Shown piece after piece: positions 57,845 through 64,000 of a DNA stretch of 64,000 bases. The notes beneath the pieces were generated by a model that was given only the letters and a program-made list of their open reading frames with translations, was not told where the DNA came from and ran no database searches. Both the position numbers and the translations under genes were made by a program. The stretch's first letter is position 1, and each line of letters opens with the position of its first letter. The DNA is from Halorubellus sp. JP-L1 (GTDB lineage Archaea > Halobacteriota > Halobacteria > Halobacteriales > Natrialbaceae), in assembly GCF_011440375.1 (NCBI RefSeq), contig NZ_JAAOIR010000002.1, positions 310,001 through 374,000 on the forward strand, read 5' to 3'.

Positions 57845-59221
57845 CTACTGAGCGTCCTGCACCCACACCGTCTTCTCGTTCACGAACTCAGTGATGCCGT
57901 GCCGGGCGAGCTCGCGCCCGTACCCGGAGTCCTTGATGCCGCCGAAGGGGACGCGCGGGTCGGACTTCGTGAGTTCGTTCACGAACGTACAGCCCGCCTC
58001 GATCTCGCGGGCGACGCGCTCGCCGCGCTCCAGGTCCTCGGTCCAGATGGAGGCGCCGAGGCCGAGCGTCGAGTCGTTCGCGAGGTCGATCGCGTCGCGC
58101 TCGCTGTCGACGCGGAACACGGCCGCGACCGGGCCGAACGTCTCCTCGCAGGCCGCGGCGGCGTCCGGCGGGACGTCCGTCAGCACCGTCGGCGGGTAGA
58201 AGTAGCCGTCGCCCTCCATGGGTTCGCCGCCACATTCGACGGTCGCCCCGTCGCGCACGCTCCGCTGCACCTGGTCGTGGAGGTCCTCCATGAGGTCCTC
58301 GCGCGCCTGCGGGCCGACGTCGGTCGCCTCGTCGGTCGGGTCGCCGACCGTCTGGGCTTCCATCTCGTCGACGAACTGCTCCACGAACTCGTCGTACACC
58401 GCGTCGTGGACGACGAACCGCTTCGCGGCGATACAGGACTGCCCGGAGTTCAAGAGTCGCGCCCGCACGCCGGTCTCGACGGCCGCGTCGACGTCCGCGT
58501 CGTCGAGCACCACGAACGGGTCCGCGCCACCGAGTTCGAGCACGGTCTTCTTCAGCTCCTTCCCGGCGGTCTCGGCGACCGCGCGCCCCGCGCGCTCGCT
58601 GCCCGTGAGCGTCACCGCCCGAACGCGCTCGTCCTCGATCACTCGCTCCACCTTCGACCCCCCGACGAGGAGGGTCTGGAAGCAGTCCTCGGGGAACCCG
58701 GCCTCCGCGAACACCTCCGCGATCGCCATCGCGCACCCCGGGGCGTTCGACGCGTGCTTCAGGACGCCGACGTTCCCCGCGACGAGGTTCGGCGCCGCGA
58801 ACCGGAACACCTGCCAGAACGGGTAGTTCCACGGCATCACCGCCAGCACGACGCCCAGGGGCTGGTGGACGACCTTCGCCTCCGCCTCCGGCGGGCTCGG
58901 GAGCGTCTCGTCCTGGAGGTACGACCCCGCGTGCTCGGCGTAGTGCTCGCACACCCACGCGCACTTCTCGACCTCGCTCCGCGCGCTCGCGATCGGCTTG
59001 CCCATCTCCTGGGTCATTATCTGCGCGTACTCCTCGACGTTCTCCCGAAGGACGTCGGCGGCGTTCGCCATGAGCTCGCAGCGCTCGTGCAGCTCGACGT
59101 CGCGCCACGACAGGTACCGCTCGTGGGCGGCCTCGAGGAACTCGTCGACCTCAGCGTCCGTGTGCGTCTCGACCGTATCGAAGGTCTCGCCCGTCGCCGG
59201 ATTCACGCGTTCCATCGACAT
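57845..59221 (-). CDS. NAD(P)-dependent aldehyde dehydrogenase (succinate-semialdehyde type)
   Basis: A 458-residue ALDH. Key segments: 'ERYLSWRDVELHERCELMANAADVLR' early, 'VVLAVMPWNYPFWQVFRFAAPNLVAGN' near 130 (NAD binding), 'LTGSERAGRAVAE' near 205, 'LELGGADPFVVLDDADVD' near 230 (catalytic Glu), 'NSGQSCIAAKRFVVH' near 265 (catalytic Cys), 'ETFGPVAAVFRV' near 360, and 'PFGGIKDSGYGRELARHG' near the end. The pattern is closest to succinate-semialdehyde dehydrogenases. It oxidises an aldehyde to an acid in the cytoplasm. The start 59221 and an internal ATG two codons later are equally possible. It lies 40 bases before the propeller gene. Confidence 0.9.
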   Translation of the reverse strand: MSMERVNPATGETFDTVETHTDAEVDEFLEAAHERYLSWRDVELHERCELMANAADVLRENVEEYAQIMTQEMGKPIASARSEVEKCAWVCEHYAEHAGSYLQDETLPSPPEAEAKVVHQPLGVVLAVMPWNYPFWQVFRFAAPNLVAGNVGVLKHASNAPGCAMAIAEVFAEAGFPEDCFQTLLVGGSKVERVIEDERVRAVTLTGSERAGRAVAETAGKELKKTVLELGGADPFVVLDDADVDAAVETGVRARLLNSGQSCIAAKRFVVHDAVYDEFVEQFVDEMEAQTVGDPTDEATDVGPQAREDLMEDLHDQVQRSVRDGATVECGGEPMEGDGYFYPPTVLTDVPPDAAAACEETFGPVAAVFRVDSERDAIDLANDSTLGLGASIWTEDLERGERVAREIEAGCTFVNELTKSDPRVPFGGIKDSGYGRELARHGITEFVNEKTVWVQDAQ

Positions 59222-59311
59222 ATATGGTCGTAGTTCCGCACGAGGCAAGTAGGTTGCCCCGGCGTCGCGCTCGGTCGTGCCAGCGAGTGCCGACCGCGAC
59301 CGTCCTCGCCG

Positions 59312-61156
59312 TCAGTCGCCGTGAACGCTCTCGCCGCGGAGCAGGCGGCTGGCGATCGTGAACGTCTGTTCGGCCTCGCGGCGCGTGGGGCTGTGCGCGG
59401 CGAGGTAGCGCGCGGCGGCGACGGCGGCGACGCGCTCGCGTTCGCTCGGCAGTCCGTCGGGGGCGTCGGGCGCGCGCTCGCGGACGGCGCGGAACTGCGC
59501 GAGCGCGGCCTCGTACGCCTGGAGCGTATGGAAGCCGGCGTCCTCGCGAAGGAGCGCAGCGCCGAGGGTCGACCACAGCGGTCGGGGGCTATCGGCGACC
59601 ACGAGCAGGGCGGCGGCGTGCCGGCCGGCGTCGTTCACCGAACCCTCGCGGTCGAACGCGTCCCGCAACGCGTCGCGGTGCGCGTCGACGGTCTCGACCG
59701 CGACGTCGCCGCTGGCGGGGTCCGGGATCTCCGCGGGTGGACTGTTCAGGAACCGGTCGAGGTACACCGAGAACGCGCCGTCGAGCACGCCACGGTAGAG
59801 TTCGGTCGGCTCGACGCGCCCGGCGGCCTGCTGAACGGCGTTCGCGTACGTGAACGTGTGATGGACGGTGTTCCAGTCGCCGAACTCGTTCGTCGTCCCG
59901 AACCGCGCGACCCTGGTCGCCGCCGCGCTCGCCACCTCGTGCGCGAGCGCCTCGACGGTCGCCCCGGCCCGAATCGCTTCCCTGAGCGCGTCCGCGACCG
60001 CGTGTGGGTCGTCGCCGAGCAGGTCCTCCTGGAACTCGTTCGGCGGCGTCCAGCCCGGGTCGCGTTCGCCCGCCGCGAGCGCTGGCAGGTCGTCGACGAA
60101 CGACTCGCGCATCGCCGCGAGGTCCTCGGGCTGGCGCCACTCCGAGCCCTCCTCCGCGCGCTCGGCGTCCGTGAATCGCGTGACGAGGCTCGCGAGCACG
60201 TCCGCCGCGTCCGCGCGACCCTCGGGCGCCTCGTCATCGCGCTCCAGCGTTCCGTCGCTCGCGCCCGGCCAATCCAGCCGGTCGAGGGTCTCCACGGCCT
60301 TGTTCGTCATGTCGAACGAGTGCCCCGAATCGAGGTAGGCGTGGTCGGTCGCCGCCGCGTACAGCATCCGCTCGACGTCCTCCTGGTCGCAGGTCGCGAC
60401 CGCGGTCCGCAGGACGCGTTCCGCGCCGTCGCTATCTCTGACCTCGACGGTCTCCCGGAACCACTCCGCGAGGCGCTCGGCGGAGACGTCGTCGACGTCG
60501 AACGCGGGCTGGTCGAACCGCGGCGCCTCGCCCGCGCAGTCGCTCGCCACGTGCCGCAGGCCGGTGTAGAGTGCACGCTTGCGGTCCGCCTCGTCGAGGA
60601 CGTCGAGCGCGTTCGTCATCGCAGCGAGGATCGTGAGCCCGGAACTCCAGCCGTCGGCGCGATAGCGCGTTCCGAACGCGACGCCGCGCTCGGCGACGTC
60701 GACCGCCGGCACGTCCGCGTTCGCGAGCCCGACGACGCTCTTCGCGACCACGAGCCGGAGGTTCTCCTCGAGTCCGGTGTCGAGGCGCTCGCGCCAGTGC
60801 GTCGCCGGGTCGCGGTCCCGCGGCGGGTCCGGGTGAACGTAGACGTCGCCGTCCCGAACCTCCGTCGGGTACGTCCGGACGTCGTCCGCCCACGGGTCGA
60901 ACGTGTCCCCGCAGGAGAGCTCGAAGCGCGCGTGATGCCAGTGACACGTCAGGACGCCGTCCTCCACGCTCCCCTCAGAAAGCGGGAACCCCATGTGTGG
61001 GCAGCGGTTGTCGACAGCGCGCACCTGTCCTTCGTGGTGGAACACGGCGATCGCGCGACCGCGCGCCGTCAGCAGTTCGCGGCCCGCCTCGCGAAGGGTC
61101 GCGAGACTCGTCGCTCGAACGAAGCCGTCGTCGCCCGCGTCGTCGGACGTTGCCAT
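59312..61156 (-). CDS. Long Rieske [2Fe-2S] protein with large helical C-terminal domain
   Basis: A 614-residue protein. An N-terminal Rieske domain (about 10-110) has cluster ligands C52-P-H54 and C71-H-W-H74 ('RCPHMGFPLSEG' and 'LTCHWHHARFEL'). The rest, about 500 residues, is mostly helical with many Arg, Asp and Ala residues. It contains scattered His-rich segments ('GHSFDMTNKAVETLD', 'HHTFTYANAVQQA', 'RHVASDCAGEAP') that could bind metal or heme. No catalytic Rieske oxygenase iron motif is obvious, so it may be an electron-transfer or sensor-type protein. The start at 61156 is chosen over 61183. It is divergent from a peroxiredoxin gene, a hint of a redox role. Confidence 0.8.
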   Translation of the reverse strand: MATSDDAGDDGFVRATSLATLREAGRELLTARGRAIAVFHHEGQVRAVDNRCPHMGFPLSEGSVEDGVLTCHWHHARFELSCGDTFDPWADDVRTYPTEVRDGDVYVHPDPPRDRDPATHWRERLDTGLEENLRLVVAKSVVGLANADVPAVDVAERGVAFGTRYRADGWSSGLTILAAMTNALDVLDEADRKRALYTGLRHVASDCAGEAPRFDQPAFDVDDVSAERLAEWFRETVEVRDSDGAERVLRTAVATCDQEDVERMLYAAATDHAYLDSGHSFDMTNKAVETLDRLDWPGASDGTLERDDEAPEGRADAADVLASLVTRFTDAERAEEGSEWRQPEDLAAMRESFVDDLPALAAGERDPGWTPPNEFQEDLLGDDPHAVADALREAIRAGATVEALAHEVASAAATRVARFGTTNEFGDWNTVHHTFTYANAVQQAAGRVEPTELYRGVLDGAFSVYLDRFLNSPPAEIPDPASGDVAVETVDAHRDALRDAFDREGSVNDAGRHAAALLVVADSPRPLWSTLGAALLREDAGFHTLQAYEAALAQFRAVRERAPDAPDGLPSERERVAAVAAARYLAAHSPTRREAEQTFTIASRLLRGESVHGD

Positions 61157-61261
61157 ACCACGTGATTCGTGCGCGTCGGTCAAAACCGTTCCCTAAAATC
61201 GAGTTCACCAGCGGTCCGTCGGGCATTCCACCTAAGTGCACCCCCGACTTATCGCCGGGCA

Positions 61262-62137
61262 ATGCTCACCGAGGGACGGGAGGCGCCCGCGTTCGCGCTC
61301 CCCGGCTACCACGACGGCGAGATCGGCGAGTTCGCGCTCGACGACTACGTCGGCGAGGACGTCGTCGTCGTCGCGTTCTACCCCATGGACTTCAGTCCGG
61401 GCTGCACCGAGGAACTCTGCAGTCTCCGCGACATCGACCTCCTGACGCTCATGGAGGACGTCACCATCCTCGGGATCTCCGGGGACTCCGTGCACAGCCA
61501 TCGCGCGTTCGCCGAGGCGAACGCGCTCGAGTACCCGCTCCTGACGGACTCCGTCGGCGAGGTCGCCGAAGAGTACGGCGTCCTCCACCCGGAACTCGAC
61601 GGCCACCTGCGCGTCCCGAAGCGCGCGCTGTTCGTCGTCGACGACCGCGGCCGCATCGCGTACGCCTGGAGCACCGAGGACCCGCGCGTCCAGCCCGACC
61701 TCGACGCGGTCCGGAACGCGATCGACGGCGTCCAGGACGACCGCACGGCCGCGGAACGCTACGGCCGGGGCTACCAGCACTACACGTACGGGCGCTCGGA
61801 GTTCGAGAACGCACTCGGCGCGTACGACCGCTCTGGCTGGATGGACGCCGCGGCGGCGTTCGAGGAGGCCGTCGCGTACTTCGACACCGCCGCCGGCGCG
61901 TTCGACTCCGCGCGCCGGTTCGCCGAGACCGAGCGCGTCCACGAGATCGCGACGGAAGCGCGGAACGCGAGCGACGACTTCAGGCAGGCCGCTGCGTGGT
62001 TCGCGAGCGCCGCCGAGCACCGCGCCGAGGGCAAGGACGGCCTCGCCGACGAGTACCACGAGGACGCACAGCGACCCCACGAGTCCGCGCGCCAGGTCGG
62101 CGAACTCGTCGACCCCGACGAACTCCCCGTGGCGTAA
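61262..62137 (+). CDS. Peroxiredoxin (PrxQ type) with helical C-terminal extension
   Basis: A 291-residue protein. Residues 1-150 are an AhpC/TSA peroxiredoxin: 'FYPMDFSPGCTEELC' gives peroxidatic C48 and probable resolving C53 (PrxQ/Bcp spacing), preceded by 'EAPAFALPG' and followed by 'VPKRALFVVDDRGRIAYAWST'. The last 130 residues add helices ('AFEEAVAYFDTAAGAFDSARRFAETERVHEIATEAR') of unknown role, not seen in ordinary Bcp. Peroxiredoxins reduce peroxides with thioredoxin-like donors. A CGIC thioredoxin-like protein occurs elsewhere in the window. It is divergent from the Rieske gene. Confidence 0.85.
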   Translation: MLTEGREAPAFALPGYHDGEIGEFALDDYVGEDVVVVAFYPMDFSPGCTEELCSLRDIDLLTLMEDVTILGISGDSVHSHRAFAEANALEYPLLTDSVGEVAEEYGVLHPELDGHLRVPKRALFVVDDRGRIAYAWSTEDPRVQPDLDAVRNAIDGVQDDRTAAERYGRGYQHYTYGRSEFENALGAYDRSGWMDAAAAFEEAVAYFDTAAGAFDSARRFAETERVHEIATEARNASDDFRQAAAWFASAAEHRAEGKDGLADEYHEDAQRPHESARQVGELVDPDELPVA

Positions 62138-62229
62138 TAATTGACCGACGGACTCCCCAGACGACATCCCCTCGTCGTCGACCACGCCGCACGGAGTACT
62201 TTTCAATCGCCGGCGAGAACGCTGCAAGC

Positions 62230-62673
62230 ATGGATGCGCAGGCGACGGTTCGCGCGTACTACGCGACCCTCGACGACGAGCGGTACGACGACCTTCGGAA
62301 CGTGCTCGCGCCGGGGTTCACCCAGCGCCGGCCCGACCGCACGTTCGACGACCGCGAGGCGTTCCTCTCGTTCGTCACCGAGGACCGCCCGCACCAGGAC
62401 ACCGACCACGTCCTCGACGGCGTATTCGTCCGCGACGACCCCGAGACATCTGCCGACGTCCGTACGCCAGCGGCTGGCCGCAGCGTCGGGGACGCCGGCG
62501 CCGACGACACCGGCGCCGCCGACGCTTGGACGCCGACCGCCGGCGACGAAGCCGAGACCGTCCTCGCCCGCGGCAGCGTCGAGACGGCCGACGGCGACGT
62601 CGTCGTCCGCTTCGTCGACGTCTTCGACGTCCTCGCCGACCGCATCGTCGCCCTCGACACGTACACGCGCTGA
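62230..62673 (+). CDS. SnoaL/NTF2-like fold protein
   Basis: A 147-residue soluble protein with the cone-shaped NTF2/SnoaL pattern. An N-terminal helix 'ATVRAYYATLDDERYDDLRNVLAPGFTQRRPDRTFDDREAFLSFV' is followed by strands containing 'ETVLARGSVETADGDVVVRFVDVFDVLADRIVAL'. An acidic/Gly-rich loop (about 75-105) interrupts the fold. Such domains bind small hydrophobic ligands or catalyse isomerisations; the ligand is unknown. TATA-like ACTTTTCAATC at 62198-62208 lies about 27 bases before the ATG, suggesting a leaderless transcript. Confidence 0.78.
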   Translation: MDAQATVRAYYATLDDERYDDLRNVLAPGFTQRRPDRTFDDREAFLSFVTEDRPHQDTDHVLDGVFVRDDPETSADVRTPAAGRSVGDAGADDTGAADAWTPTAGDEAETVLARGSVETADGDVVVRFVDVFDVLADRIVALDTYTR

Positions 62674-62843
62674 CCGCGGAGAACCGACGAACGCGCGGTT
62701 GTGCCAGCGACACATCCCACCCTGGCAACGGCGCTCGACGCCCCATCGACCACGAGCCCCGTGACGAACGCCGCCAGCACCGACAGGAGCCACCGATCGC
62801 ACCGGACATCCAGCAGGTGCCCGCAATCCACGACGGATCGAAA

Positions 62844-62857
62844 GTTAACGCATATAC
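62844..62857 (+). promoter_or_regulatory. Promoter of the TFS-like gene
   Basis: AGTTAACGCATATACC, centred about 30 bases before the ATG at 62884, is the only AT-rich element in the spacer and is TATA-like. Confidence 0.45.
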
Positions 62858-62883
62858 CCGGTAACCGCGTATTCCTGCTGCAC

Positions 62884-63201
62884 ATGCAGTTCTGTGACGA
62901 GTGTGGTTCGTTGATGCACACGGAGGGCGACACGTGGGTGTGTCGATCCTGTGAGAACGAGGCGGCGCGGGACTCGCAAGCGGAAGTGGCGATGGCGACC
63001 CGGGATGGACAGCGGGACGACGGAGCACCAGCCGTGGCCGACGCGACCCAGGGCTCCACCGAGACGATGCAGGAGTCCTGTCCGGCGGACGACTGCGACA
63101 GCGACCGGGCCTACTACGAGATGATGCCGAAACCGGGCGGCTCCTACGAAGTCCGACTGTTCACCTGCATCGAGTGCGGCCACAAGTGGCGCGGTTCCTG
63201 A
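62884..63201 (+). CDS. TFS/RPB9-like RNA polymerase accessory factor lacking the acidic DE
   Basis: A 105-residue two-zinc-ribbon protein. The N-terminal ribbon has C4, C7, C20 and C23 (CDEC ... CRSC); the C-terminal ribbon has C66, C71, C95 and C98. The hairpin that in cleavage-type TFS carries the acidic 'ADE' is here 'PKPGGSYEV' (residues 82-90) without the Asp-Glu pair. The protein therefore probably cannot stimulate RNA cleavage by RNA polymerase and may instead be a RPB9-like stabilising subunit or an inhibitor-type paralogue. It begins with the standard MQFCDECGS. It is followed by hairpins, and converges with serS. Confidence 0.85.
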   Translation: MQFCDECGSLMHTEGDTWVCRSCENEAARDSQAEVAMATRDGQRDDGAPAVADATQGSTETMQESCPADDCDSDRAYYEMMPKPGGSYEVRLFTCIECGHKWRGS

Positions 63202-63258
63202 CGGCGCATCTCGCTCGAGTGCTATCCTCAGCCTCCGCATTCCGCGGAGAGCGGAAGC

Positions 63259-63345
63259 GACCGTGTTCGGTCGCGCCTGCGGCGCGAGCCCTCCGCCGCA
63301 CCGCTCAACAGAGGATGACCGTGTGCGGTCGCGCCTGCGGCGCGA
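63259..63345. terminator. Duplicated hairpin between TFS-like and serS genes
   Basis: The 29-base unit GACCGTGT(T/G)CGGTCGCGCC... occurs at 63259-63287 and 63317-63345. Each copy holds the perfect stem TCGCGCC-TGC-GGCGCGA (63271-63287 and 63329-63345). Because it lies between two convergent genes it can terminate both. Confidence 0.65.
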
Positions 63346-63350
63346 CCCCC

Positions 63351-64000
63351 CTACTCTCTGTCGCCAGCGCCGAGTGCGCTCTCGCCGACCGGCGAGTGGC
63401 CCTCGATGACCTCGAGGCCGCCCATGTACTCCCGTAGCGGTTCCGGGACGTCGACGGTGCCGTCGTCGTTCTGGTAGTACTCCATGATCGCGACCATCAC
63501 GCGCGGCAGCGCCACGCCCGATCCGTTCAGGGTGTGGCAGTACTCCGCCGACTCGTGGCGCTCGGGCCGGTACTGGATGCCCGCGCGGCGCGCCTGGAAC
63601 TCCTCGAAGTTCGAGACGCTCGAGACCTCCAGCCAGCGACCGCCCTCCTCGGGGCCGTCGGCCATGTCGTCGCCGGGCGCCCACACTTCGACGTCGTACT
63701 TCTTCGCTTGCGTGAACCCCATGTCGCCCGTGCACATGTCGAGGACGCGGTAGGGGAGACCGAGGCGCTCGAGGATCGCCGTCGCCTCGTCGAGCAGGCC
63801 CTCGAGTCGGTCGTAGCTCTCCTCGGGCCGCACGAAGTTCACGAGCTCGACCTTGTTGAACTGGTGGACGCGGACGTACCCGCGCGTCTCCGTGCCGTGC
63901 TCGCCGGCCTCCCGGCGGAAGTTCGGCGAGTACGCCTGGTACTTCAGCGGCAGGTCGTCGTCGAGCAGGATCTCGTCGCGGTGCATGTTCGTCACCGGCA
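63351..64000 (-). CDS. serS: Seryl-tRNA synthetase, C-terminal part (5' end outside window)
   Basis: The last 216 codons are visible; the N-terminal coiled-coil arm and motif 1 lie beyond the window. Visible catalytic-domain features are '[33 protein letters not shown]' (motif 2 region), '[21 protein letters not shown]', and '[41 protein letters not shown]' (motif 3 with the Arg). The enzyme charges tRNA-Ser, whose GGA isoacceptor gene is also in this window. The C-terminus has an extra 20-residue tail after 'YMGG'. This is the standard bacterial-like SerRS used by haloarchaea. Confidence 0.93.
   Translation of the reverse strand, partial: PVTNMHRDEILLDDDLPLKYQAYSPNFRREAGEHGTETRGYVRVHQFNKVELVNFVRPEESYDRLEGLLDEATAILERLGLPYRVLDMCTGDMGFTQAKKYDVEVWAPGDDMADGPEEGGRWLEVSSVSNFEEFQARRAGIQYRPERHESAEYCHTLNGSGVALPRVMVAIMEYYQNDDGTVDVPEPLREYMGGLEVIEGHSPVGESALGAGDRE

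Overview
The window is a high-GC haloarchaeal chromosome segment. The evidence is acidic Asp/Glu-rich proteins with few Lys residues, archaeal basal transcription genes (TFB, a TFS-like factor), a thermosome, dodecin, UbaA (the E1-like enzyme for ubiquitin-like SAMPs), Tat-type lipoproteins, and AT-rich boxes about 25-30 bases before leaderless starts. No rRNA, CRISPR array or complete integrase was found. Genes are dense, lie on both strands and often overlap by ATGA.

Layout. 1-4.7 kb: tail of translation factor eIF1, a rhodanese, an HTH-10 regulator divergent from TFB, a thioredoxin-like protein, an esterase and CobO. 4.8-9.6 kb: a visibly lower-GC island. It is bounded by a 51-base direct repeat matching the 3' end of the PurD-like ATP-grasp gene at 9.6-10.9 kb. 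Inside are two exported proteins of unknown function, a large surface lipoprotein with two HExxH motifs, a truncated DUF952 gene and a broken tnpB. 10.9-24.9 kb: membrane and regulatory proteins, glutaredoxin, an R2-like oxidase, a MutS-like ATPase, Hsp20, a flavin oxidoreductase, 2-keto-3-deoxygluconate kinase, RtcA and MutL. 25-27 kb: glutamine synthetase divergent from an Lrp regulator, with symmetric sites between them. 27-36 kb: ATP-grasp ligase, flavin monooxygenase, thermosome, PhoD phosphatase, SRAP protein and a sensor kinase.

36.3-36.6 kb: tRNA-Ser(GGA) followed by two hairpins, one carrying a copy of the tRNA 3' end. 36.6-48.4 kb: RidA, a BtuF-like protein, UbaA, two tiny zinc-finger genes, a UvrD-family helicase, a degenerate M24 protein, an ArsN2-like acetyltransferase, a class I aminoacyl-tRNA synthetase-like protein, riboflavin synthase and a PrsW-type protease. 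48.5-64 kb: an FAU-1-type RNA-binding protein, DUF5611 and zinc-ribbon proteins, dodecin, threonine deaminase, a beta-propeller lipoprotein overlapping a membrane protein gene, an aldehyde dehydrogenase, a long Rieske protein divergent from a peroxiredoxin, a TFS-like factor, and the 3' part of serS, which runs off the window.

Most of the window is ordinary core genome. The most unusual parts are the 4.8-kb island, the palindromic repeat beside tRNA-Ser, the Rieske/peroxiredoxin pair, and several paralogues that have lost catalytic residues (M24 protein, TFS-like protein). Family assignments come from reading the translated sequences by eye; no database search was run.
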